From: Aquariibacter sp964433315
GTDB taxonomy: Bacteria; Pseudomonadota; Gammaproteobacteria; Burkholderiales; Burkholderiaceae_C
Reading direction: 5' to 3'
Assembly (NCBI GenBank): GCA_964433315.1
Contig: CAYSQO010000013.1
Location: 1 to 38,611, forward strand
Length of the DNA: 38,611 nucleotides
Shown: positions 19,158 to 27,550 of the stretch, in pieces
Position numbering within the stretch: position 1 is the first letter of the stretch
Layout of the letters: every line of letters begins with the position of its first letter
Translations under genes and position numbers: made by a program
Notes under the pieces: generated by a model
What the model was told of the DNA's origin: nothing
The model's input: the letters and a program-made list of their open reading frames with translations, nothing else
Databases searched by the model: none

Positions 19158-19187
19158 ACTATAGCACGCTTTTTATCGGCGTGGGAA
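19158..19187 (-). promoter_or_regulatory. Candidate promoter of tRNA-Arg inside the end of hemY
   Basis: Minus strand: -35-like TTCCCA (19187-19182) and -10 TATAGT (19163-19158), separated by an 18-base AT-rich spacer. Transcription would start near 19151, about six bases before the mature tRNA 5' end. The -10 overlaps the hemY stop codon. Confidence 0.55.
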
Positions 19188-20433
19188 GAGGTACGTGTGC
19201 AGCTTGTCGAAGGGCGTGGGCGGCGCGCATCTCGTCGCGGTCGTGCTCGGCCATCGCGGCCAGCAGCAGCCAGGCCTCGCGGCGCGCGGCCGGGGCCAGC
19301 AGCGGATCGTCGGCCACCGGCTCCAGCCACTGGCGGGCCTTGCCCCACAGCTGCAGGGCGGCCAGTGCGCGGCCGGCGGCGTAGGCCAGCGCCGGTTCGC
19401 GCGGATGGCTCTGCGGGGCGCGCTCCAGCAGGGGCAGCCAGTCGGGGGTCAGGCCCTCGCTGACCTGGGCCAGGGCCAGGGCCAGGGCCTCGCGGCCCTC
19501 GGCATCGGTCTTGTCCAGGCGATCCCAGAAGGGCCGCAGCCAGACCCGGGCGATCGCCTCGTGGCCCAGCCCGCCCAGGCAGTGCGCGGCATGGGCCGCG
19601 ACATGCGGATCGCGGCGGTCGGCCGGATCCAGCTCGCGCCAGATGCGTTCGAGCTGGTCGAGGTCGCGCGCGTCGTCGAGCGCCCCCGCCGCCAGCGAGC
19701 GCAGAAGGCCCTGGGCGGCGACCGGTGAAAAGGCCTGGTGCTTGGCCAGCAGGCGCGCCGTGCGCAGCGCCTCCAGCGGCTGGCGGGCCAGGCGGGCGGC
19801 CTGCAGCCGCAGCCGCAGCGCGTGGGTGCGGCGGGCCACGCCGGGCGGCAGCTCGCCCAGGCGGCTCAGCGCCAGCTCGGCCTGGCGGTCGTCCACCGCC
19901 CACTCGGTGGCCAGCAGGCAGGCCGCCTCGTCGGCCGTGCGCCCGCGCGGGTGGCGTGCCGCGGCGGCGCGGGCACGGGCCAGGGCCTCGTCGCGCCGGC
20001 CGCGGTCCTGCAGCCGGTGCAGGCTGCTGGCGGCCAGCAGCTCGGCCAGCGCGGAGAACTCGGGGTCCTCGGTCAGGTCGGGCGATTCCCGCTGCAGCCT
20101 CACCGCATGCGTCGCCGCACCGTGGGCGCGGGTGTAGCGGCCGGCCCAGTACAGCACCATGGCCTCGCGCAGGGCGTTCTGCGCCTTGCGGTTGCGCTGG
20201 CTCAGCCGCCAGGCCCGCGCCCGTCCGGGCAGGCCCAGCAGGGTGATGACGGCCTGCACCAGCGCGACCGTGGCCAGCCCCGTCAGCCCCACCAGCACCA
20301 GGAAGAGGTTCAGCGAGAGGTCGATGCGCCAGGGCGCCCAGTAGATGGAGACGAGGTCGCTGCTGCGTCCCATCACCGCCGCGGCGACCACCGCGACGAT
20401 GGCCACGACCAGCAGCCAGACGATGCTGCGCAT
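19159..20433 (-). CDS. hemY: HemY, heme-biosynthesis-associated TPR membrane protein
   Basis: Inner-membrane protein of 424 residues with two N-terminal membrane helices (about 3-20 and 40-60), followed by a long helical TPR-type region with the HemY_N features (VSIYWAPWRIDLSLNLFLVL; RKAQNALREAMVLYWAGRYTRAHGAATHAV). The biochemical role is not settled; the family is co-inherited with hemCDX and is not the protoporphyrinogen oxidase also called HemY in Bacillus. I chose ATG 20433 because the membrane segment follows directly and it lies 13 bases after the hemX stop; a GTG at 20457 would add eight residues. It is the last gene of the hemCDXY operon, with tRNA-Arg 13 bases downstream. Confidence 0.93.
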   Translation of the reverse strand: MRSIVWLLVVAIVAVVAAAVMGRSSDLVSIYWAPWRIDLSLNLFLVLVGLTGLATVALVQAVITLLGLPGRARAWRLSQRNRKAQNALREAMVLYWAGRYTRAHGAATHAVRLQRESPDLTEDPEFSALAELLAASSLHRLQDRGRRDEALARARAAAARHPRGRTADEAACLLATEWAVDDRQAELALSRLGELPPGVARRTHALRLRLQAARLARQPLEALRTARLLAKHQAFSPVAAQGLLRSLAAGALDDARDLDQLERIWRELDPADRRDPHVAAHAAHCLGGLGHEAIARVWLRPFWDRLDKTDAEGREALALALAQVSEGLTPDWLPLLERAPQSHPREPALAYAAGRALAALQLWGKARQWLEPVADDPLLAPAARREAWLLLAAMAEHDRDEMRAAHALRQAAHVPLPTPIKSVL

Positions 20434-20446
20434 GCCGCCCCCCGCC

Positions 20447-21517
20447 TCAGCGCGCACCAGCCGCAGCCGCCAGCGCGGCCAGGCTGTCGTCCGGGCGGGG
20501 CAGTCCGCCCGGCTGGGCCTGGCGGGCCACGCCCTGCAGCAGCTCGCTCAGCTGGGCATGGCGGCGGTGCCCGCGGTCGAAATAGCGGTCCAGCGCGGCG
20601 CGGCAGGCCTGCAGATCGGTCTGGGCGGTGTCGAACTGCCGGCTCATCACGGCCAGGCGTGCGTTCAGCAGCTTGAGCTTCAGGTTCTCGCGCAGCAGGA
20701 AGCCCTGTTCCGGCGCGAGCAGCATGCCCTCGGGCTGGTCGATCCGGCGGATGCGCACCAGGCTGCGCAGCTCCTCGCCGAGCTGGCCGCCCCACCAGGC
20801 CAGCCGGCTCGCCCAGCCCGGGGCCGGGCCGGCCGGGGCCGAGGCGGCGGCCTCCGCCGGGGCGGCGGCCGCGCCGCTGCGCGCGCTGTCCGTCGTCAGC
20901 GGCAGCGCATCGACCAGGCCGACGGCCTCGTCGAGCCGACGGGCCAGGGTGGCCACGTCGGCCAGCGGCGCGTTGCGCAGGCGCTCCAGGTCGCGCGCCA
21001 GCGCGCTGCGCACGGGTTCCAGGCGCAGCGAGCCGCCGGCCAGCCGCTCCTGGGCCAGCTGCATCGCGGCCACCAGGGGTTCGGCGCTGCCGGTGATCGC
21101 GCTGAGCTGCAGGGCCGCACGCAGGGCGGCTTCGGCCTCGCCGAGCAGCTGGTCCTCGCGCGAGCGCACCATCGATCGCATCAGCTCGTCGATCTGCTCG
21201 CGCTGCACGCCCACCTCGGCCAACCGGGCCTCCAGCAGCGTGGCCTTGGCGATGGCCTCGCGGGCGCTCTCCTCGGCCTGCTTGGCCACCACCCGGGCTT
21301 CGGTGATCTGCTGGGCGCCGTCGTCCTGGCGCTTGACCAGGATGCGTTCCACCTTGCCCAGCCGCTGGCTGCTCCAGGCGGTCCAGCCCAGGGCCAGCAC
21401 CGCGGCCAGCAAGGCCGCGCCCGCAAGGCTCAGGGGCGGCCCGGAGCGGGCCTTGACCGGGGGCGCCGCGGGCGGCGGCGGGCTGGCGGCGGGGGGCGCG
21501 GAGGCAGCTTCAGTCAC
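20447..21517 (-). CDS. hemX: HemX-type membrane protein (uroporphyrinogen-III C-methyltransferase family annotation)
   Basis: Bitopic membrane protein of 356 residues: a short Pro/Ala-rich cytoplasmic head, one membrane helix (about 28-50, LSLAGAALLAAVLALGWTAW), then a long coiled coil (about 50-115) and a helical periplasmic domain with LVRIRRIDQPEGMLLAPEQGFLLRENLKLKLLNARLAVMSRQ, the best-conserved part of the family. Despite a common database name it lacks any SAM methyltransferase fold, and its function is unclear. Start GTG 21517 (VTEAAS) avoids overlap with hemD; a GTG further upstream at 21622 would add 35 residues that overlap hemD. hemY follows after 13 bases. Confidence 0.9.
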   Translation of the reverse strand: MTEAASAPPAASPPPPAAPPVKARSGPPLSLAGAALLAAVLALGWTAWSSQRLGKVERILVKRQDDGAQQITEARVVAKQAEESAREAIAKATLLEARLAEVGVQREQIDELMRSMVRSREDQLLGEAEAALRAALQLSAITGSAEPLVAAMQLAQERLAGGSLRLEPVRSALARDLERLRNAPLADVATLARRLDEAVGLVDALPLTTDSARSGAAAAPAEAAASAPAGPAPGWASRLAWWGGQLGEELRSLVRIRRIDQPEGMLLAPEQGFLLRENLKLKLLNARLAVMSRQFDTAQTDLQACRAALDRYFDRGHRRHAQLSELLQGVARQAQPGGLPRPDDSLAALAAAAGAR

Positions 21518-21572
21518 CCGATCGATTCTATCGACGGGCCCCCGGCCCCCCGGGCGAGGCGGGCCCGGGCTT

Positions 21573-22520
21573 TCAGTCGCCCTTGCGGTCGCTGCTGCCT
21601 TCGCTGCCGCCACCGCAACCACCGTCGCCGGGCATGGCGGCTTCGCCGTGCGCCGCTGCGCGTCGCCACCAGTCGATCACCGCCGCGGGCTGCGGTGGCA
21701 GCTCCTCCACCCGGGCGAAGCCGGCCGCCCGGGCGCGGGCGGCGATGCGGGCGTGGGTGCACAGGGCGGTGCTGGCCGCACGCCAGGGCGTGGGGAGCGG
21801 CGGCATCGTGGCCTCCAGCCGGGCCAGGTGGTCCAGGGCTTCGGCGCTGCTGAACAGCCAGACGGTCTCGGCCGCCGCCTCGCGCAGGGCCAGCAGGCGG
21901 GCCTGCAGCGCGGCATCGGCCGGGGGCGCGCCGCGGCGGTAGCAGGCCAGGGTCTCGACCGATGCGCCGGCCGCCTCCAGCGTGCGGCCCAGCCATTCGC
22001 GGCCCACCCCGGCCTGCGCGCCCGGCAGGTCCGGGGCCCGGCTCGGGGGGCGGGCCGCCGGGGCGGCGTCTTCCAGGCCGCGCAGGATCAGCACCGGCTG
22101 GCCGGCCCAGCCGCCCGGCCGGGCCTGCAGCACGGCCCACAGGCTTTCGGTGTCGAAGCGCTCGGCATCCGGCCGCGGCTCCACCACCTGGGCCGCCGGC
22201 ACGCCCGCCGCGCGCAGCGCAGCCGCGCTGCCCGGGCCCGGGGCAGCGGCCTGCGTGGTGGCGGGCCAGGCACAGTCGGCCGGCCGCGCCTCGAAGAAGT
22301 GCTGCACGGCATTCGGGCTGACGAAGACCAGCAGCCGCCAGTCGCCCAGCCGCGCCCAGGCGGCCTGCAGGGCGCGCCGGTCGTCCAGCGGGCCCACGGC
22401 CAGCAGGGGCAGGGCCTCAGCCGGCAGGCCGGCGGCTTGCAGGGCCCCGACCCAGGCCGGGCACTGCTCGGCCGGCCGGGTGACCAGCAGGCGGCGCCGG
22501 GCCGCGGCCGGTCCGGGCAT
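21573..22520 (-). CDS. hemD: Uroporphyrinogen-III synthase
   Basis: Cyclises hydroxymethylbilane to uroporphyrinogen III with inversion of ring D. The family is weakly conserved, but the pattern RRRLLVTRPAEQCPAWVGALQAAG near the start, LLVFVSPNAVQHFFE and ETVWLFSSAEALDHL are typical. At 315 residues it is longer than the usual 250-265: there is an inserted APAARPPSRAPDLPGAQAG-like segment in mid-protein and a glycine/serine-rich tail (GDGGCGGGSEGSS). The start ATG (22520) overlaps the hemC stop by one base (TGATG), so translation is probably coupled to hemC. Confidence 0.93.
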   Translation of the reverse strand: MPGPAAARRRLLVTRPAEQCPAWVGALQAAGLPAEALPLLAVGPLDDRRALQAAWARLGDWRLLVFVSPNAVQHFFEARPADCAWPATTQAAAPGPGSAAALRAAGVPAAQVVEPRPDAERFDTESLWAVLQARPGGWAGQPVLILRGLEDAAPAARPPSRAPDLPGAQAGVGREWLGRTLEAAGASVETLACYRRGAPPADAALQARLLALREAAAETVWLFSSAEALDHLARLEATMPPLPTPWRAASTALCTHARIAARARAAGFARVEELPPQPAAVIDWWRRAAAHGEAAMPGDGGCGGGSEGSSDRKGD

Positions 22521-23506
22521 CAGGCGGGGCAGGACGGGGCCAGCAGGCGGTCGCCGCCGGCGGCCTTCAGGGCCGCGACCACGCGCAGGCCCAGGGCCTC
22601 CGCCTCGGCGACGGTCTGCACGGGCGCCTCGGCCTCGGCGCGGGCCAGGCCCAGTGCGCGCACCGCGGCCGGTGCGTCCTCGCCCGGGCCCAGCACGGCC
22701 ACCAGGCGCAGGCTGCGGCCGTCGGCCGCGAAGCGGGCGTGCGCCGCCAGCGGCATCGAGCAGGAACCGCCCAGCGCCCGCGACACGGCCCGCTCGGCAT
22801 GCACCGCCAGCCAGGTGGGCGTGTGGTTCAGGCCCTGCACCACCGCCCACAGGGCGGGGCAGCGCTGCACCGCGTCGGCACGCAGTTCAAGGCCCAGCGC
22901 GCCCTGGCCGGCCGCGGGCAGCATTTGCCCGGGCTCGAACACGGTGCGGATGCGCTCGCCCAGGCCCAGGCGCTTCAGGCCGGCGGCGGCCAGCACGATG
23001 GCGTCGTACTGGCCCTCGTCGAGCTTGCGCAGCCGGGTGTCCAGGTTGCCGCGCAGGGGTTCGATGCGCAGGTCGGGTCGCGCCGCGCGCAGCTGCGTCA
23101 GGCGCCGCAGGCTGGAGGTGCCCACCACGCCGCCGGCCGGCAGCGCGTCCAGGCTGGCGTGCCGGGGCGAGACCCAGGCGTCGCGCGGGTCCTCGCGCTC
23201 CAGCGTGGCCGCCAGCACGAAGCCGGGCGGCAGCTCCATCGGCACATCCTTGAGCGAGTGCACCGCCAGGTGGGCGCTGCCGTCCTCCAGGGCGGTTTCC
23301 AGCTCCTTGACGAAGAGGCCCTTGCCGCCGACCTTGCTGAGACTGCGGTCCAGGATCTGGTCGCCGCGGGTGGTCATGCCCAGCAGTTCCACCGGCTCGG
23401 GCAGACGGGCGCCAAGCAAGGCTTGCACGTGTTCGGCTTGCCACAATGCGAGCCGGCTTTCGCGCGTGGCGATGACCCAGCGGGAATGTTCCGTGCTTTG
23501 TTTCAT
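22520..23506 (-). CDS. hemC: Porphobilinogen deaminase (hydroxymethylbilane synthase)
   Basis: Polymerises four porphobilinogen units to hydroxymethylbilane, 328 residues. The N-terminal WVIATRESRLALWQAE, the active-site LAVHSLKDVPMELPPGF, GTSSLRR and RGNLDTRLRKLDEGQYDAIVLAAAGLKRLG are all conserved. C249 in LGGSCSMPLAA is the dipyrromethane cofactor attachment site. It is the first gene of the hemC-hemD-hemX-hemY operon and is divergent from ppc across only 97 bp, so the two promoters must lie back to back there. Confidence 0.98.
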   Translation of the reverse strand: MKQSTEHSRWVIATRESRLALWQAEHVQALLGARLPEPVELLGMTTRGDQILDRSLSKVGGKGLFVKELETALEDGSAHLAVHSLKDVPMELPPGFVLAATLEREDPRDAWVSPRHASLDALPAGGVVGTSSLRRLTQLRAARPDLRIEPLRGNLDTRLRKLDEGQYDAIVLAAAGLKRLGLGERIRTVFEPGQMLPAAGQGALGLELRADAVQRCPALWAVVQGLNHTPTWLAVHAERAVSRALGGSCSMPLAAHARFAADGRSLRLVAVLGPGEDAPAAVRALGLARAEAEAPVQTVAEAEALGLRVVAALKAAGGDRLLAPSCPA

Positions 23507-23603
23507 GGCGAAGATGCTAGCAGCGCGTTCCGGTCACCCCGGGCTGCTGCGGCGCCTCGCCCTCAGCCGCCATCGCGGCATTTCGCTCAACCTACGAGAC
23601 ACC

Positions 23604-26414
<2,811 letters not shown>

Positions 26415-26424
26415 GCCCCGAACA

Positions 26425-26482
26425 GCCCGGGGGCGGTGTCCCCCGGGCCCACCCCGGCCGGCGGCCGCCCGCCCGGCCGGGG
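26425..26482. terminator. Pair of GC-rich hairpins between ppc and the convergent small gene
   Basis: Hairpin 1: a 9-bp perfect stem GCCCGGGGG / CCCCCGGGC (26425-26433, 26440-26448). Hairpin 2: a 10-bp perfect stem CCCCGGCCGG / CCGGCCGGGG (26452-26461, 26473-26482). There is no T tract on either strand. They lie 10 bases after the ppc stop and 8 bases after the stop of the convergent 86-aa gene, so they probably act in both directions. Confidence 0.6.
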
Positions 26483-26490
26483 CCCCCGCC

Positions 26491-26751
26491 TTACTTGGCG
26501 CTCAAGTCCGGCACAAAGACCACGCCCAGCGCCCCGTAGCTCACCGTCTTGTCGTTGAGGGTCGCGTACGACGCGATCCCCAGCGAGTGGTACGACGACG
26601 CCATGGCCGCCAGGCTCCCCACCTGAAGCAGCCCCGCCAACTGGTTGCGGGCCGAAATCTCGGCCTTCAGCTTGTCCCGGTGCGCCTGCGGGCCCGGGTT
26701 CAGCAGGAAGGCTAGGCCGATCAGGGCGAGGAGGGCGATGAGTCTCCTCAC
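26491..26751 (-). CDS. Small membrane-anchored or exported protein, 86 aa (DUF4359-like)
   Basis: The 86-residue product has a hydrophobic N-terminal segment (RRLIALLALIGLAFLLNPGP) that acts as a signal anchor or signal peptide. The remainder ends in SYHSLGIASYATLNDKTVSYGALGVVFVPDL. The order of a membrane helix, a leading N-P, a short helical stretch and a final Ser/Tyr-rich beta portion with GxLGVVFVP recalls DUF4359 proteins. That is recall only, and function is unknown. Its base composition lies between the GC-rich core and the low-GC island to its right, so it is not clear whether it belongs to the island. It converges with ppc. A perfect tandem 13-bp repeat lies 16-41 bases upstream of its start and could be a regulatory site. 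Confidence 0.75.
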   Translation of the reverse strand: MRRLIALLALIGLAFLLNPGPQAHRDKLKAEISARNQLAGLLQVGSLAAMASSYHSLGIASYATLNDKTVSYGALGVVFVPDLSAK

Positions 26752-26766
26752 ATTGCTGAACTCCGC

Positions 26767-26792
26767 TGAGTGTCAGATTTGAGTGTCAGATT
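26767..26792. repeat. Perfect tandem 13-bp direct repeat
   Basis: TGAGTGTCAGATT occurs twice without a gap (26767-26779, 26780-26792), 16 bases upstream of the 86-aa gene start. It may be a pair of protein-binding sites or a duplication scar at the island edge. A third copy is not present. Confidence 0.9.
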
Positions 26793-26794
26793 GG

Positions 26795-26850
26795 GTGAGG
26801 GTTCGTTCGCAAGTGCCGCTGCAGCTGCGGGGCTCACGCGTTATGACAAA
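26795..26850. other. Imperfect hairpin of attC-like shape at the left edge of the island
   Basis: On the plus strand TTCGTTCGCAAG is followed by GTGCCGC, the loop TGCAGCT, then GCGGGGCTCAC and GCGTTATGAC. The arms pair as GC..GTGCCGC with GCGG....CACGC, leaving unpaired AA and GGCT bulges, which is the shape of an attC stem with extrahelical bases; it ends in a GTTATGA core-like sequence. The matching outer box is missing, so it may be a degenerate attC site or chance. Confidence 0.25.
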
Positions 26851-26877
26851 ACATACCGTAGCAACGCACGTGGAACA

Positions 26878-27300
26878 TTAGTTAAATACGTTGCTGGGTG
26901 AGAACTTTTTGCATCTGGCTTGGGTTTCATGCTCATGGATGTCGCCCCTCTTGGTGAATACTAGGCGACGTATGCTGATACTTCCTGAGTCCAAGTTTAA
27001 AATCAAAACGGGTGAGCCGTCACCTTCTGGGCCTTTGTAGAATCGACCCCCGTCGGGATCTCGCTTTTTGTCGCGAGAAAATGTGGGGCCATAGAGATAC
27101 CTGTCCCCCTCGGAAATAATTGCGTCTTCAGCATCAATCTTCATTATTGCGAAGAATTTAACTTCGCTGCCAACTCCATTTCGTCTCTCTCTGGTAACGC
27201 CCTCGCATTCCACTGTATTCCAATTTCTTTCGGCGCAGTGGGCGACTGGGAGCATCAAAAAAAATAATGATGCCAGCACTTGGTGATGTATTGGTTTCAT
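26878..27300 (-). CDS. Small exported protein of unknown function, 140 aa
   Basis: The product is 140 residues with a clear Sec signal peptide (MKPIHHQVLASLFFLMLPVAHCA), probably cut near residue 23; there is no lipobox because His precedes the Cys. The mature part contains C-x-G-V near the start (VECEGVTRERR) and a single late Cys (ARCKKF), which could form a disulfide, and looks like a compact beta-rich fold. I do not recognise the family. The start ATG 27300 has a strong ribosome-binding site (AAGGGGG, six bases upstream). Base composition is far more AT-rich than the chromosome around it, indicating transfer. The stop lies in TTTAACTAA, and GTTAGAATCAC sits 40 bases upstream of the start, so it may itself be an integron cassette. 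Confidence 0.8.
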   Translation of the reverse strand: MKPIHHQVLASLFFLMLPVAHCAERNWNTVECEGVTRERRNGVGSEVKFFAIMKIDAEDAIISEGDRYLYGPTFSRDKKRDPDGGRFYKGPEGDGSPVLILNLDSGSISIRRLVFTKRGDIHEHETQARCKKFSPSNVFN

Positions 27301-27340
27301 TGAATTCCCCCTTTTAAGATTTTGCGCTAGTGATTCTAAC

Positions 27341-27500
27341 GAAAAGGCCATCCCCGTATGCGCGATGATGGGGTTGCAAACGCTCATCAACTCACACCTC
27401 TCGGAAGGGGACGGCCATGACCATTGTGTTTGTAGGGATCGATCTCGGCAAGAATGTTTTCGCGCTGCACGGCGTGGATGAGGCGGGCAAGGCGGCGCCA
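27341..27500 (+). mobile_element. Left-end remnant of an IS110/IS1111-family insertion sequence
   Basis: About 75 bases of leader followed by the first codons of a DEDD transposase (MTIVFVGIDLGKNVFALHGVDEAGKAA). The match to the family stops at about 27497, and what follows is unrelated, so the rest of the element has been lost. Both limits are estimates: the left one is set where the next gene's upstream region (GTTAGAATCAC on the minus strand) ends. Elements of the IS1111-attC branch are known to insert in integron attC sites, which fits the context here. Confidence 0.7.
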
Positions 27501-27509
27501 CTAAAGTGA
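27417..27509 (+). pseudogene. Truncated IS110-family transposase (30 codons remain)
   Basis: ATG 27417, preceded by GGAAGGGG, starts MTIVFVGIDLGKNVFALHGVDEAGKAAPLK and then meets TGA at 27507. The first 27 residues are the N-terminus of an IS110/IS1111 DEDD transposase, with the catalytic D of GIDLGK; the last three come from unrelated sequence across the deletion point. The full family length is over 300 residues, so the copy is dead. Confidence 0.85.
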
Positions 27510-27521
27510 AACAAGGTTTGG

Positions 27522-27550
27522 GTCAGCTTGAGCGAGGGGTTAGCCGTCAC
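27522..27550 (-). other. Half of a putative attC recombination site downstream of the OLD nuclease gene
   Basis: On the minus strand, GTGAC then GGCTAAC (27550-27539) are followed by CCCTCG and CTCAAGCTGAC (27532-27522). The layout (R'' core ending in AAC, about five spacer bases, then a TCAAGC-containing L'' box) resembles the left half of class 1-type attC sites. The second core base is G where the consensus RYYYAAC wants a pyrimidine. The right half is not present next to it; an IS110-family remnant lies there instead. Confidence 0.45.

Noticed and set aside
27501..27521. CCAAACCTTG... stretch between the attC half and the IS110 remnant as the end of a second insertion sequence
   Set aside because: I could not match these bases to any known IS terminus, and there is no inverted partner nearby.
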